64,000 nt of DNA from Bog-473 sp963745175 (GTDB lineage: Bacteria; Actinomycetota; Acidimicrobiia; Acidimicrobiales; RAAP-2), in NCBI GenBank assembly GCA_963745175.1, contig CAVUWK010000006.1, forward strand, positions 62,001 to 126,000, read 5' to 3'. A program made the position numbers and the translations under genes. Below the pieces are notes generated by a model. It saw only the letters and a program-made list of their open reading frames with translations, ran no database searches and was not told the origin of the DNA. Below, piece by piece: positions 35,880 to 45,261 of the stretch (its first letter is position 1; each line of letters begins with the position of its first letter).

Positions 35880-38072
35880 TCAGGCCAGCACGACGAGGGC
35901 GTCGGCCGCAACCGCGCCATCGGGCCCGGCGAGCAGTGGGTTGATGTCGACCTCGGCCACCTCGCCGGAGAGGTCGACGGCCAGTCGTTGCATCTTCATG
36001 AGGACGTCGACGAGCGCGGCGCGGTCGGCGGCCGGTTGTCCCCGCACGCCGCGCAGGAGGGCGGCGCCCCGCAGCTCGTCGAGCATGGCCGAGGCGTCGC
36101 GGGTCGTGAAGGGTGGGACGCGGAACGTCACGTCGCGCAGCACCTCGACCAGCACGCCGCCGAGGCCGAACATGACGACGGGCCCGAAGAGATCGTCTTG
36201 GGCGATGCCGACCACGGTCTCGATGCCCCGCACCATCTGGGCCACGAGCACGCCCTCGACCTTGGCCTTGGGCGCCGCCTTCTTGGCCGTGGCCACCAGC
36301 CGCTTGTAGGTGCGCCGGGCGTCGTCCTCGTCGCGGACGCCGACAGCAACCAGGCCCAGGTCGGACTTGTGCGGGATATCGGCGGAGACGATCTTCATCA
36401 CCACGGGGTAGCCGATCTTCTTTGCCGCCTTGGCCGCCTCGCCGGGTGACGTGGCGACGCGCTCCTTGGGCACGGTGATGCCGTAGGTCTCGAGCAGTGC
36501 CTTGGAGTCCTGCTCCGAGAGGCTCTGCCCGCCCGTTCGGGCGACACCTCCGGCTGCGAGCAGCGGGAGCGCCTTCTTCTTGGCCGGGCTTGGGCGCAGC
36601 GCCGGGTGGGCGAAGCCGGACTGGTAGGAGCCGACGAAGCGGTGATGGTCGAAGTAGGCCTTCGCCGCCATGACCGCGTTGGTGAAGGTGCGGAAGGTCG
36701 GCACGGTGCTCTCGAGCAGTGTCTTCGTGTAGGCCTCTTCGGTGCCGACGGGGGAGCCCCACACCACGAAGATCGGCTTGTCCGTCGTGGCCGCCGCGTC
36801 GACCAGGTCCTCGCAGAGCTTGTTGGCCATGGATGGCAGCGCGCCGGTGATGGGGCACAGCAATAGGTCGACATTCGGGTCGGCCAGCATCGTCTGGATG
36901 ATCTTGGGCCCCCGCCAGTCGCGGACGGGTGCGCCCCCGTTGTCCACGGGGTTCGACACGCGGAGGTACGGCGGGATCCATTCGTGGAGCTGCTGCTGGG
37001 AGTCCTTGGTCAGCGAGGGCAGCTCGAGACCGGCGGCCGAGACCATGTCCGCCATGTGGGCGCCGGTGCCACCCGAGATCGAATAGACGCAGACGCGCCC
37101 GCCGGCACCACGGGCCAGGCGGCGAGCGGTTTCGGGCGACGGCGCCTTGGTGCGGGCGAGTGCCGCCGACACCTCGAGCAACTGGTCGAGCCCGTCGACC
37201 CGCTGCACCCCGTACTGGCGGAAGACGGCGGAGACGACGTCGTCAGACCCCGTCAGGTGCCCGGTATGGGCCTTGGCCATGGACTTGCCCTCGTCGGTCC
37301 GGCCTACCTTGACCGCCACGATGGGGACCTTGCGCCGGGCGGCGGCATCGGCCGCCAGCTGGAGCGTGCGCCCGTTCTTGAAGCCCTCGATGTAGCAGGC
37401 GACCGCGCCCGTCGACTCGAGGCTCGAGAAGTAGTTGATGAAATCGGCCGACTCCAGGTCTGCTTCGTTCCCGGCCGGCGCCCAGTGCGACAGCTTGATG
37501 CCGATCTCTTGTCCCTGGAAGATCGGCCGGCCCTGGTGCCCACTCTGGGTGATCAGCGCGATGGCCTTGCCGGGGAGGTCCTCGCGGAAGACCTCGAACG
37601 CATTCAGGTTGGTGTTGGGCCCGAGCACGTGCACCTCGCCGCTGGCGATGATGCGCTCCATCTCATCCTGCAGGCGCTCGCCCTTGCCCCCGACTTCGGC
37701 GAACCCCGCCGCGAAGACGACGGCGAACTTCGCCCGGGCGGCCACGGCGTCGCGCAGGATCGGGAGCGGTTCGCCGACCAGGATCGCCACCAAGTCGAGT
37801 TGCTCCTCTATGTCGGTCAGCGCTTTGGCGCAGGGACGTCCCGCCACAACGGGGCGGTTCGGGTTGACGAAATAGACGGTGGCACCCCGCTCCTCGGCCC
37901 AGGTGGTGATCTTCTGGGTCAGCGCGGTGTTGGGGCGAGCGTTGGAGTCCGACGCCCCCACCACCGCCACCCGCCGCGGGCGGAAGAATGTACCCAGGTC
38001 GATGAAGCGGAGGGCGGTCGGTCGGCCCGTGATGTCCGTTCCGTCGTCCTTCGCCGTGGTCCCCGTTGCCAT
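35880..38072 (-). CDS. Acetate--CoA ligase (NDP-forming)-like acyl-CoA synthetase
   Basis: 730 residues. Domain order: CoA-binding Rossmann (FFRPRRVAVVGASDSNARP), succinyl-CoA-ligase-like (VLGPNTNLNAF, ALITQSGHQG), a His-bearing segment KAHTGHLTGSDDV, a second ligase-like domain, and C-terminal ATP-grasp (GITVPKERVATSPGEAAKAAKKIGYPVVMKI, HKSDLGLV, FGLGGVLVEVLRDV, VDINPLL). Fused alpha-beta ADP-forming acyl-CoA synthetases activate organic acids to CoA esters. First gene of a unit with the enoyl-CoA hydratase, divergent from the SDR at 38337; the gap holds two operator-like repeats. Confidence 0.87.
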   Translation of the reverse strand: MATGTTAKDDGTDITGRPTALRFIDLGTFFRPRRVAVVGASDSNARPNTALTQKITTWAEERGATVYFVNPNRPVVAGRPCAKALTDIEEQLDLVAILVGEPLPILRDAVAARAKFAVVFAAGFAEVGGKGERLQDEMERIIASGEVHVLGPNTNLNAFEVFREDLPGKAIALITQSGHQGRPIFQGQEIGIKLSHWAPAGNEADLESADFINYFSSLESTGAVACYIEGFKNGRTLQLAADAAARRKVPIVAVKVGRTDEGKSMAKAHTGHLTGSDDVVSAVFRQYGVQRVDGLDQLLEVSAALARTKAPSPETARRLARGAGGRVCVYSISGGTGAHMADMVSAAGLELPSLTKDSQQQLHEWIPPYLRVSNPVDNGGAPVRDWRGPKIIQTMLADPNVDLLLCPITGALPSMANKLCEDLVDAAATTDKPIFVVWGSPVGTEEAYTKTLLESTVPTFRTFTNAVMAAKAYFDHHRFVGSYQSGFAHPALRPSPAKKKALPLLAAGGVARTGGQSLSEQDSKALLETYGITVPKERVATSPGEAAKAAKKIGYPVVMKIVSADIPHKSDLGLVAVGVRDEDDARRTYKRLVATAKKAAPKAKVEGVLVAQMVRGIETVVGIAQDDLFGPVVMFGLGGVLVEVLRDVTFRVPPFTTRDASAMLDELRGAALLRGVRGQPAADRAALVDVLMKMQRLAVDLSGEVAEVDINPLLAGPDGAVAADALVVLA

Positions 38073-38193
38073 GTCCCTCCCTCGTGCCGCGCCATCCTGC
38101 TCCGGTGCTCTGCGGCATCAGCACCCCTCCGGCCCGCCCGTGCCGGCGCGGTCCGGCGGACCCGCAGTTGGCCCCGCGGGGGCACTCACCGTA

Positions 38194-38211
38194 TATGACG
38201 CCTCTGTCAGT
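38194..38211. promoter_or_regulatory. Putative TetR-type operator, site 5 (TATGACG-CCTC-TGTCAGT)
   Basis: Keeps TGAC-N6-GTCA but with weaker flanks. Located 122 bp upstream of the acyl-CoA ligase-like gene (minus strand) in the 264-bp divergent gap; site 6 serves the other side. Confidence 0.5.
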
Positions 38212-38295
38212 GTCGATCCGGAACAGGCCCGGATCGTCCCCGGTGGGGGGCGAATTCGGGCGAATTGTCGGCCCTCTCCCGCCACCGTTACGGTA

Positions 38296-38313
38296 GATGA
38301 CAGACGTGTCAGT
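38296..38313. promoter_or_regulatory. Putative TetR-type operator, site 6 (GATGACA-GACG-TGTCAGT)
   Basis: Five-base inner arms TGACA/TGTCA are perfect. Ends 23 bp before the SDR start at 38337, which has GGAGG upstream, so it overlaps the likely promoter or transcription start. Confidence 0.6.
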
Positions 38314-38336
38314 GTTCTCTGCCGATCGGAGGCTTC

Positions 38337-39266
38337 ATGGGCATTTTGGACGGGAAAATCGCCATCGTGAGCGGCTCGGGCCACGGCATCGGCCGCGGGG
38401 AGGCGTTGGAGCTCGCGGCGCAGGGGGCCAAGGTGGTCGTGAACGACCTGGGTGGCTCGGCCAGCGGCGAGGGTGCCGACAAGCGCCCCGCCGACGAGGC
38501 GGTCCAGGTGATCACGTCCCGTGGCGGTGAGGCCGTCGCCAACTACGACGACGTGGCCGACTTCGGTGGAGCGGAGAACTTGATCGCGACCGCCTACGAC
38601 GCCTTCGGCGGGCTCGACATACTCGTCAACAACGCCGGCATCATCAGGGACAAGATGATCGTCTCCATGACCGAGGACGACTTCGATTCCGTCCTCCGCG
38701 TGCACCTCAAGGGCACGTTCGCCGCCACGAAGTTCGCCTGCATCCGTTGGCGGGAGCGCACCAAGGCCGGCGATGACGTTCGGGCCGCCATCGTGAACAC
38801 GGTTTCGTCGGCGGGGCTGCAGGGCAACGTCGGGCAGGCCAACTACGGGTCGGCCAAGGCGGGGATCGCCGCGTTGACGATCATCACCTCCCTCGAGGGA
38901 TCCCGCTACGGGGTGCGTGCCAACGCCGTCGCGCCGGGGGGCGTGACCCGCCTTACCGGGGGCGTCCTCAAGGACGTCGAGCTCAAGGAGGCCGACGAGT
39001 ACGGGGATGACGCATTCAACCGGCTGAACCCGCAGAACTCGGCACCGATGGTGGCCTGGCTGGCCTCCGACCAGGCCCTCCACGTCACGGGCCAGGTGTT
39101 CCGTGCGGTGGGGGGGAACATCGCCCACTACGAGCCCTGGCGCCTCGGGGGGGCCGTCGACAACCCCAAGGGCGAGGCCAAGTGGGATCCGGCGGACATC
39201 GCGGCAGAAGTCAACGCGCAGATCTTCCATTCGCGCCACCCGGGCCTGAAGATGGGCGGCGGGTGA
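38337..39266 (+). CDS. SDR family oxidoreductase (3-hydroxyacyl-CoA dehydrogenase-like)
   Basis: 309 residues, ATG 38337 with CGGAGG upstream. SGSGHGIGRG cofactor motif, VVVNDLGGSASGEG (insert typical of the MFE-2 type dehydrogenase domain), NNAGI, catalytic Ser in TVSSAG and YGSAK. The C-terminus is extended (NPKGEAKWDPADIAAEV). Homologous in layout to the SDR at 10471-11361, which is also next to an operator. The following thiolase-like gene starts 12 bp after its stop, so the two probably act in sequence on hydroxyacyl-CoAs. Confidence 0.87.
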   Translation: MGILDGKIAIVSGSGHGIGRGEALELAAQGAKVVVNDLGGSASGEGADKRPADEAVQVITSRGGEAVANYDDVADFGGAENLIATAYDAFGGLDILVNNAGIIRDKMIVSMTEDDFDSVLRVHLKGTFAATKFACIRWRERTKAGDDVRAAIVNTVSSAGLQGNVGQANYGSAKAGIAALTIITSLEGSRYGVRANAVAPGGVTRLTGGVLKDVELKEADEYGDDAFNRLNPQNSAPMVAWLASDQALHVTGQVFRAVGGNIAHYEPWRLGGAVDNPKGEAKWDPADIAAEVNAQIFHSRHPGLKMGGG

Positions 39267-39277
39267 GCAGGAGCACC

Positions 39278-40423
39278 ATGGCCAACCGCCGCGTGGCGAT
39301 CGTGGGCGCGTCGACGTCCGACTGCGGGCGTGTCGACGACAAGACCGCCTTTGAGCTGAACTTTCAGGGCACGACGCGTGCGTTGGCCGATGCGGGGATT
39401 GAGAAGTCCGAGGTCGACGGCTTCATGTCCCTCACCGGTGCCCTGCCTCCGGTCGAGCTGGCCGAGTATCTGGGCATCCGGCCGAACTGGGTCGACTCCA
39501 CCGGCCACGGCGGGAGCATCTGGGAGTTCATGGTCGAGCATGCGGCGGCCGCCATCGCGCAGGGCCTCGTCGAGGTCGTCGTGCTCACCTACGGGTCGAC
39601 GCAGCGGGCCGACCTCAAGAAGAAGCTCCGTATGGCGAACCTCTCGTTCGGGACACGGGGTCCCATCCAATTCGCGGCACCATTCGGCCACCCGGTAGGC
39701 TCGCACTACGCCATGGTGGCCCGGCGCCACATGCACGAGTTCGGCACAACCATCGAGCAGCTGGCGGAGGTGGCCGTGTCCACCCGCTACAACGCCGGGT
39801 TCAACCCCGATGCCTTCTACCAGGACCCCATCACGGTCGACGACGTCGTGGACGCGCCGATGGTGTGGGATCCTTTGACCAAGCTCCACTGCTGCATCCG
39901 CACTGACGGTGGCGGCGCCATTGTGCTCACGCACGAGGAGCGGGCGCGGGACTGCGCCAAGGCGCCCGTCTGGGTCCTGGGAACCGGCGAGGCCGTCTCC
40001 CACACGACGATGAGCGAGTGGGAGGACTTCACCGAGTCGCCCTGCGTCCGCTCGGGGCAGCTGGCCTTCGAGCGTGCGGGCGTCACACCCGAGGAGATCG
40101 ACACGCTGCAGGTCTATGACGCCTTCACGCCGATGGTGATCCTGACCCTGGAGGGACTCGGCTTCTGCAAGAAGGGCGAGGGTGGCTCCTTCGTGGAGGA
40201 CGGGAAGCTCCGCGTCGGCGGCGCGCTCCCCACCAACACCGACGGGGGTGGCCTCTCCGCGTGCCAGCCCGGCATGCGCGGGATGTTCCTGCTGATTGAG
40301 GCCGTCAAGCAGCTCCGGGGTGAATGCGGCTCCCGCCAGGTGCCCGAGGCCAGCCTGGCCTGCGTGAACGGCACGAGCGGCTGGTTCACGGCGGCGGGCA
40401 CGGTCATCCTCGGGACCGAGTAG
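39278..40423 (+). CDS. Thiolase-like (lipid-transfer/SCP2-type) protein lacking the nucleophilic Cys
   Basis: About 381 residues from ATG 39278, which has AGCAGGAG upstream; GTG 39263 overlapping the SDR stop is an alternative. Overall thiolase fold (VAIVGASTSDCGRVDDK, VYDAFTPMVILTLEGLGF, NTDGGGLSACQPGMRG). Where active thiolases have Cys in ENYCATGS, this reads VDSTGHGGS, with Gly instead of Cys. Such proteins, for example Ltp2 of steroid degradation, are retro-aldolases that need a DUF35 partner; no separate DUF35 gene is adjacent. Co-transcribed with the upstream SDR. Confidence 0.85.
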   Translation: MANRRVAIVGASTSDCGRVDDKTAFELNFQGTTRALADAGIEKSEVDGFMSLTGALPPVELAEYLGIRPNWVDSTGHGGSIWEFMVEHAAAAIAQGLVEVVVLTYGSTQRADLKKKLRMANLSFGTRGPIQFAAPFGHPVGSHYAMVARRHMHEFGTTIEQLAEVAVSTRYNAGFNPDAFYQDPITVDDVVDAPMVWDPLTKLHCCIRTDGGGAIVLTHEERARDCAKAPVWVLGTGEAVSHTTMSEWEDFTESPCVRSGQLAFERAGVTPEEIDTLQVYDAFTPMVILTLEGLGFCKKGEGGSFVEDGKLRVGGALPTNTDGGGLSACQPGMRGMFLLIEAVKQLRGECGSRQVPEASLACVNGTSGWFTAAGTVILGTE

Positions 40424-40452
40424 TCCCGAGTCGCCCCGCCCCCGGCGCCCCG

Positions 40453-40458
40453 TAGCCT
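40453..40458 (+). promoter_or_regulatory. Putative -10 box (TAGCCT), leaderless promoter of rlmN
   Basis: TAGCCT ends 6 nt before ATG 40465; no Shine-Dalgarno. Confidence 0.4.
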
Positions 40459-40464
40459 GGGTCG

Positions 40465-41523
40465 ATGCCGGCTCCCTATGACCTGACGCGCGAAGAGCTG
40501 GCCGTCATCTTGGAGGGCGAACCTGCCTTTCGGGCGCGCCAGGTCTGGGACGGCCTCCACGTCCGGGTGAAGCGGCCCGAGGAGATGACCGAGATCCCGG
40601 CGGCGCTGCGCACCACGCTCGCCGATGCCCTGCCTCCGGCGCTGCGCGAGGTCTCGCGCCAATCAGCTGACGGGGGACAGACGACCAAGTGGCTCTGGGC
40701 ACTCGACGACGGAGCCAACATCGAGACGGTGCTGATGCAGTACCCGGATCGGGTGACGGTCTGCGTCTCCACCCAGGCCGGCTGCGCGATGGCATGCCAG
40801 TTCTGCGCCACGGGGCAGTCCGGGTTCCAGCGTCAGCTGACCCAGGGCGAGATCGTGGAGCAGGTGGCTGTAGCGAGGCGTGAGTCCGGGTCACGGCGGG
40901 TCTCCAACATCGTCTTCATGGGGATGGGGGAGCCGTTGGCCAACTACGACCGGGTCTGGGGTGCCGTCATCCGCCTGCACGGCGATATGGGCCTCTCGGC
41001 CCGGCATCTCACCCTCTCGACGGTGGGCATCGTGCCGGGCATCCGCCGCCTCGCAGCGGAGACCCTGCCGGTGAACCTGGCCGTCTCGTTGCACGCCGCC
41101 AACAACGCGCTGCGAGACGAGCTTGTGCCCATCAACCGGCGCTACCCGCTCGAGATGCTGGCCGACGCGTGTGCCGACTACGTGACGGCCAGCGGGCGCC
41201 GTCTCTCCATTGAGTGGGCGATGATCGACCGCGTCAACGACCGGCGGAGCGACGCCGCCGAGCTGGCCGAGTTCGCCCGCCCGCTGGGCGCGCACGTCAA
41301 CCTCATCCCGCTCAACCCGACGCCGGGCTACCCGGTGGTGGGTTCATCCCGGGAACAGGTGCGCGGCTTTCGCGACCACTTGGTGGCACTCGGGGTGAAC
41401 GCAACCATCCGGGTCACCAGGGGCGCGGAGATCGACGCCGCCTGCGGGCAGCTGGCCGCGTCACCCCGTTCCACGCCGGCGCCGGACACCGTCCGGTTGC
41501 TCCGTTCTGCCCGATCTCGCTAG
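40465..41523 (+). CDS. rlmN: Dual-specificity 23S rRNA/tRNA adenine-C2 methyltransferase RlmN
   Basis: 352 residues. Radical-SAM enzyme that methylates A2503 of 23S rRNA and A37 of some tRNAs. The 4Fe-4S cysteines are Cys107, Cys111 and Cys114 (CAMACQFC). Further motifs: NIVFMGMGEPLANYD, LSTVGIVPGIRRLA, LAVSLHAANNALRDELVPINRRYPL, and LIPLNPTPGYP, with the methyl-carrier Cys near the C-terminus (AACGQL). Full length. It is the clearest housekeeping gene in the window and sits alone among catabolic genes, with its own probable leaderless promoter. Confidence 0.95.
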   Translation: MPAPYDLTREELAVILEGEPAFRARQVWDGLHVRVKRPEEMTEIPAALRTTLADALPPALREVSRQSADGGQTTKWLWALDDGANIETVLMQYPDRVTVCVSTQAGCAMACQFCATGQSGFQRQLTQGEIVEQVAVARRESGSRRVSNIVFMGMGEPLANYDRVWGAVIRLHGDMGLSARHLTLSTVGIVPGIRRLAAETLPVNLAVSLHAANNALRDELVPINRRYPLEMLADACADYVTASGRRLSIEWAMIDRVNDRRSDAAELAEFARPLGAHVNLIPLNPTPGYPVVGSSREQVRGFRDHLVALGVNATIRVTRGAEIDAACGQLAASPRSTPAPDTVRLLRSARSR

Positions 41524-41532
41524 AAAGGGCAC

Positions 41533-41859
41533 ATGGCACGTCCAAAGCGGTCGGGCGTCGTACGTCCCTCGTTGTTCTGGTTTCTCCTCCTCGACGGCGG
41601 CATCGTTGTCTTGACGAAGTTGGCGGTGAACAAGGCCGCCTACGACCGGGTGGACGAGATGACCGGTGACGCATTGCCACCGCGCGAGACCCTTCAGGCC
41701 ATGTTGATCGGGACCGCCATCGTGCACGCGGCCGAGGCACTGGTTGCAGGCCGGATGGCCAAGAGGCGAGGGCTCCCGCCTCAGGGTTGGAGGCTGCAGA
41801 CCTTGATCGTCGGCTTTCCCTCCCTTCGTTCGCTCCGCCGCAGCACCCGCACCGCCTGA
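41533..41859 (+). CDS. Small membrane protein (possibly DUF4499/TMEM254-like)
   Basis: 108 residues beginning 10 bp after rlmN. Two weakly hydrophobic helices: SLFWFLLLDGGIVVLTKLAVNK and LQAMLIGTAIVHAAEALVAGR. The pattern of a short loop protein with HAAEAL resembles DUF4499 proteins, but this is a tentative match. Function unknown. Probably co-transcribed with rlmN. Confidence 0.55.
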   Translation: MARPKRSGVVRPSLFWFLLLDGGIVVLTKLAVNKAAYDRVDEMTGDALPPRETLQAMLIGTAIVHAAEALVAGRMAKRRGLPPQGWRLQTLIVGFPSLRSLRRSTRTA

Positions 41860-41869
41860 TCCGGGCCAG

Positions 41870-41875
41870 TACGGT
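41870..41875 (+). promoter_or_regulatory. Putative -10 box (TACGGT), leaderless promoter
   Basis: TACGGT ends 6 nt before ATG 41882 of the next membrane protein. Confidence 0.35.
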
Positions 41876-41881
41876 TCCGCC

Positions 41882-42883
41882 ATGGCGCCGCCCGACGAGG
41901 AGGATGCGGGCACACCGGCGCAGGGCGGCGAGGCCGCCGCACATCGGGGGAGTTACGTCGGAGAGCTGCACGTGGCGCTGGTGGTCGCGCTCGTGGTCAT
42001 CTGCATCGCGCTGGGCTTGGCGGGCTGGAAGCTGCACCCCGACTCCAATGGGTTCCAGCCGGTCCCACAGGACCTTCGGATCCTGGTGGCGGGATCCGGC
42101 TTCGCCGTCGCGCAGACACTGACCCAGTCGGGCGACGAAGGGGCCACCCTCAAGGTGACGGCGATGTACGGCACGGGAGCCATCCCCTTGGTGGACTCCG
42201 CCCCGTACACCCTGCTGTCTGGCCCGCAAGCGGCCGGTGCCGCCAGCACGGAGAGGGGTCCGGTGGTGATGTTCGATGGCAAACCGTTGCCCAGCAGCCG
42301 TTGGGGCTACATCGTCTTGAACCCGGGCACGGCGCAGCCCTGTGCGACGCATGCGGGGTATCAGTTCGGCACGGTCGCCTATCCGATGCAAAGGCCCACA
42401 CCAGCCCTGGTCGTGCCTCCCTTGAAGACGCAGGCATCAGTAGGCGACACTGTGCCCCCAGCGGGACTCTGCGTCCGTTGGGACGCCGATTCCCCCTTCA
42501 GCCTCAGCGGGCCGTACCTCAGCGCGCGATTCCCTCCCTTACGTGGTATCTCGAGCGCGATTCCCTTCACCGAGATCCCGCAGGTCGGAGATCTCGGTGT
42601 GGCGGCGGTCACGCGGATCCTCTACCTCGAGGCCGGGAACAACACGGCCAACTTCGCCATCCAAACCGACCCGCACCCGACGGTCTCGGCACCGACCTCG
42701 TGGACCTGGACCATCAAGGACACCCCGCAGGTGATTCAGGTCGCGGCCACCAACTCCAGTGCCGCGCAGCACGAGAACAACGACGCCTTCTACTCGGGCG
42801 TCCTCTTCGGTGTGGTGGGTGGTGCGCTGATCTCGCTCATCACGGAGCTCGTCATGCCTCTGCACCGGCGGCGGCGCAGCTAA
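41882..42883 (+). CDS. Membrane protein of unknown function, two TM segments with large extracytoplasmic domain
   Basis: 333 residues, not recognised. Cytoplasmic N-terminus of about 28 residues, TM1 VALVVALVVICIALGLAGW, a 240-residue extracytoplasmic beta-rich region with a possible disulfide (QPCATHAGY and AGLCVRWD), then TM2 FYSGVLFGVVGGALISLITELVM and a basic RRRRS end. No catalytic motif. Ends 12 bp from the convergent enoyl-CoA hydratase gene. Confidence 0.6.
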   Translation: MAPPDEEDAGTPAQGGEAAAHRGSYVGELHVALVVALVVICIALGLAGWKLHPDSNGFQPVPQDLRILVAGSGFAVAQTLTQSGDEGATLKVTAMYGTGAIPLVDSAPYTLLSGPQAAGAASTERGPVVMFDGKPLPSSRWGYIVLNPGTAQPCATHAGYQFGTVAYPMQRPTPALVVPPLKTQASVGDTVPPAGLCVRWDADSPFSLSGPYLSARFPPLRGISSAIPFTEIPQVGDLGVAAVTRILYLEAGNNTANFAIQTDPHPTVSAPTSWTWTIKDTPQVIQVAATNSSAAQHENNDAFYSGVLFGVVGGALISLITELVMPLHRRRRS

Positions 42884-42895
42884 GTCACACTAGGG

Positions 42896-43708
42896 TCAGC
42901 GGTTCTGCCATTTGGGCGCCCGCTTCTCGGCGAAGGCGCGTGGCCCCTCCGTGGCGTCCTCACTGCTGAAGACCTCGCCGGAGATCTCCGACTCGATCCG
43001 GTAGGCCTCTTTCATGTCGGTGGCCAGGCCGCGCAGCACCGACTCCTTCGTCTTGCGGATGGCGAAGGGCCCGTTGGCCGTGATGCGGTGTGCATAGTCG
43101 TGGGTCCGTTCCATCAGGTCGGCAGGCCGGCAGACCTCGTTGAGCAGACCCATCTCGTAGGCGCGCTGGGCGGGCACCTGATCGGCGCACAGGAGGAGCT
43201 CCATGGCGGCCGGGTAGGGGATCTGGCGGGGCAGCCGGACCGTCGTTCCGCCGCCGGCGAAAAGGCCGCGCTTGGGCTCCATGACCCCGAACGTCGCCGT
43301 GTCGCTGGCCACGCGGAGATCGGTGCCCCCCAGCATCTCCATGCCGCCGGCGACGCAGGTGCCGTTGATGGCGGCGATGATCGGCTTGTAGAGCTTGGTC
43401 CCGCGCAGCACCGCCTTGACCCCGTCGTCGAGCCGGTACCCGCCGAGCTCCTCGGGTCGCCCGCCGTCCTTCATCTTCTTCTGCAGCTCGGTGATCTGGG
43501 GGATGTAGGTCTTGAGGTCCGCCCCGACGCAGAAGTCCCTGCCCACCCCGGTCACGATCGCCACGTAGGCATCGTCGTCCTCGCCGAAGCGGTCCCAGGC
43601 CGAACGGAGCTGGAAGAAGTGCTCCATGTCCATGGAGTTGCGGGCCTCGGGACGGTTGATCGTAATGGTGACGACGTGGTCGTCCCCGGTGACGTAGTCG
43701 ATCGACAC
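42896..43708 (-). CDS. Enoyl-CoA hydratase/isomerase family protein
   Basis: 270 residues from GTG 43708. Crotonase features: ITINRPEARNSM, RDFCVGADLKTY, oxyanion INGTCVAGGMEMLGGTDLRVA, and FGVMEPKRGLFAGGGTTVRLPRQI with a catalytic-position Glu. The C-terminal ATEGPRAFAEKRAPKW is typical. Starts 11 bp after the amidohydrolase stop on the same strand, so the two are co-transcribed from a promoter with operator site 7. Probably hydrates or isomerises an enoyl-CoA. Confidence 0.87.
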   Translation of the reverse strand: MSIDYVTGDDHVVTITINRPEARNSMDMEHFFQLRSAWDRFGEDDDAYVAIVTGVGRDFCVGADLKTYIPQITELQKKMKDGGRPEELGGYRLDDGVKAVLRGTKLYKPIIAAINGTCVAGGMEMLGGTDLRVASDTATFGVMEPKRGLFAGGGTTVRLPRQIPYPAAMELLLCADQVPAQRAYEMGLLNEVCRPADLMERTHDYAHRITANGPFAIRKTKESVLRGLATDMKEAYRIESEISGEVFSSEDATEGPRAFAEKRAPKWQNR

Positions 43709-43719
43709 CGCCGCGGCCG

Positions 43720-45009
43720 TCAGTCGCGGCTGAGGCGCGATGTGAAGCTCGTGACGCTCACAATGCCGTTTTCGTCCCTCGTCGTCTGCCCCCGGGCCCG
43801 TGAGACGAGCGACGTGTCGACGTCGGCGGCCTCGGCTCGCAGCGCCTGCACCGTGCACTTCTCTCGCGGCCGCACACTGAACGGGTCGAACTGGAAGTGC
43901 TTCATGGCGTTGAGGTGCGTGATCTTGTTGATGTCCTCGTCCGACACGCCGTCGAGATACTTCATGAGGGCCTCCGGCGCGGTGGGCCACGTCGAGTCCG
44001 AGTGCGGGTAGTCGCACTCCCAGGTGATGTTGTCGATGTTGAGGAAGCCGCGGCTGGCCACCCCGAAGGCGTCGTCGATGAAGCAGGTGATGATGCGGTC
44101 CTTGAAGACCTGGCTCGGGAGCTGGTCGCCGAAGTCCTGCCCGGTCCACTTGTGGTGGTGCTCGTAGACGTAGTCGATGCGCTCGAGGGCATAGGGGATC
44201 CAGCCGATGCCACCCTCGGAGAGGGCGAAGTGGAGGTCCTTGTACTTGCGCAGAATGGGCGACCAGACCAGGTCGGCGGCCGCCTGCACCATGTTGATCG
44301 GCTGCAGGCTGATCATGACGTCGATCGGTGCCTCCACCGAGGTCATGAGGATCTGCGAGGACGAGCCCAGGTGCATGCAGACCACCGTGCCCTCGTCGGC
44401 GCAGGCGGTCCAGAACGGGTCCCAGTGCTCGTTGTGCAGGGAGGGCCAGCCGAGCTTCTCGGGGTTCTCCGAGAAGGTCACGGCGTGGCAGCCCTTCTTG
44501 GCCACCCGCCGAACCTCTTCGGCACCGAGCTCGGGGTCCCAGATGACCGGGATGGACAGCGGGATGAACCGGCCGGGCTCGGCGCCGCACCACTTGTCGA
44601 TATGCCAGTCGTTGTAGGCGCGGACCATGGCGAGTGCCTCGTCCTTGTCCTCGCGCCGGGCGAAGAGCTGGCCGCAGAACTGGGGGAAGGAGGGGAAGCA
44701 CATGGAGCCGAGTACGCCGTTGACCGACATGTCGCGTACCCGCTCGTGCACGTCGTAGCAGCCGACCCGCATGTCGTCGAGAGACATGGGCTCGACCCCG
44801 TACTCCTCGGGCGGTCGACCGACCACCGCGTTGAGGCCGACGTTCGGAATCTCGTTGCCGTCGTAGTACCAGTAGTCGGTCCCATCGTCCCGGCGGATCA
44901 TCTTGGGCGCCTTGTCCTGGTACTTGGCGGGCAGCAGCCCGTCGAACATGCCCCTGGGCTCAATGACGTGGTCGTCCACGCTCACCAGGATCAGGTCTTC
45001 AGTCCGCAT
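43720..45009 (-). CDS. Amidohydrolase family protein (amidohydrolase-2, decarboxylase-like)
   Basis: 429 residues from ATG 45009 with GGGAG upstream. Metal-binding start VSVDDHVIEP (D-x-H), then MHLGSSSQ with His, GGIGWIPYALERIDYVYEHHH, and NITWECDYPHSDSTWP with the late Asp. This pattern is shared by amidohydrolase-2 proteins related to ACMS decarboxylase that are abundant in mycobacteria and other lipid-degrading actinobacteria. Hydrolase or decarboxylase; substrate unknown. Operon with the enoyl-CoA hydratase. Confidence 0.85.
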   Translation of the reverse strand: MRTEDLILVSVDDHVIEPRGMFDGLLPAKYQDKAPKMIRRDDGTDYWYYDGNEIPNVGLNAVVGRPPEEYGVEPMSLDDMRVGCYDVHERVRDMSVNGVLGSMCFPSFPQFCGQLFARREDKDEALAMVRAYNDWHIDKWCGAEPGRFIPLSIPVIWDPELGAEEVRRVAKKGCHAVTFSENPEKLGWPSLHNEHWDPFWTACADEGTVVCMHLGSSSQILMTSVEAPIDVMISLQPINMVQAAADLVWSPILRKYKDLHFALSEGGIGWIPYALERIDYVYEHHHKWTGQDFGDQLPSQVFKDRIITCFIDDAFGVASRGFLNIDNITWECDYPHSDSTWPTAPEALMKYLDGVSDEDINKITHLNAMKHFQFDPFSVRPREKCTVQALRAEAADVDTSLVSRARGQTTRDENGIVSVTSFTSRLSRD

Positions 45010-45046
45010 GTGTGTTCTCCCTTGTCGGCTCGGGCGCCGGTGCTCC

Positions 45047-45064
45047 CCTGACACTCGTGTCACA
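45047..45064. promoter_or_regulatory. Putative TetR-type operator, site 7 (CCTGACA-CTCG-TGTCACA)
   Basis: Inner TGACA/TGTCA arms perfect, one flank degenerate. 37 bp upstream of the amidohydrolase start. The rest of 45010-45261 shows no gene. Confidence 0.6.
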
Positions 45065-45261
45065 TACCTTAGGCCTCCATCGCACAGCTGTGGGGCGGGA
45101 GGGCGCGGGTTCGGGCGCCGTTCGCGCATCGTCCCGCGAGTCGTCCCTGCCCATGTACGCCCTCCGCTGTGCTCGCCTGGGGCGGGAGGATCCCGCCGGT
45201 CACCGAGGGAACGGAGGGCGTGGCGCGGAATGGCGGTCCGGCGGGCCGATTCAGGCCGAGT

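Noticed and set aside
42884..42900. TCACACTAGGGTCA between convergent genes as another operator
   Set aside because: Arms are not inverted in the TGAC-N6-GTCA manner and the location is between two gene ends, not at a promoter.
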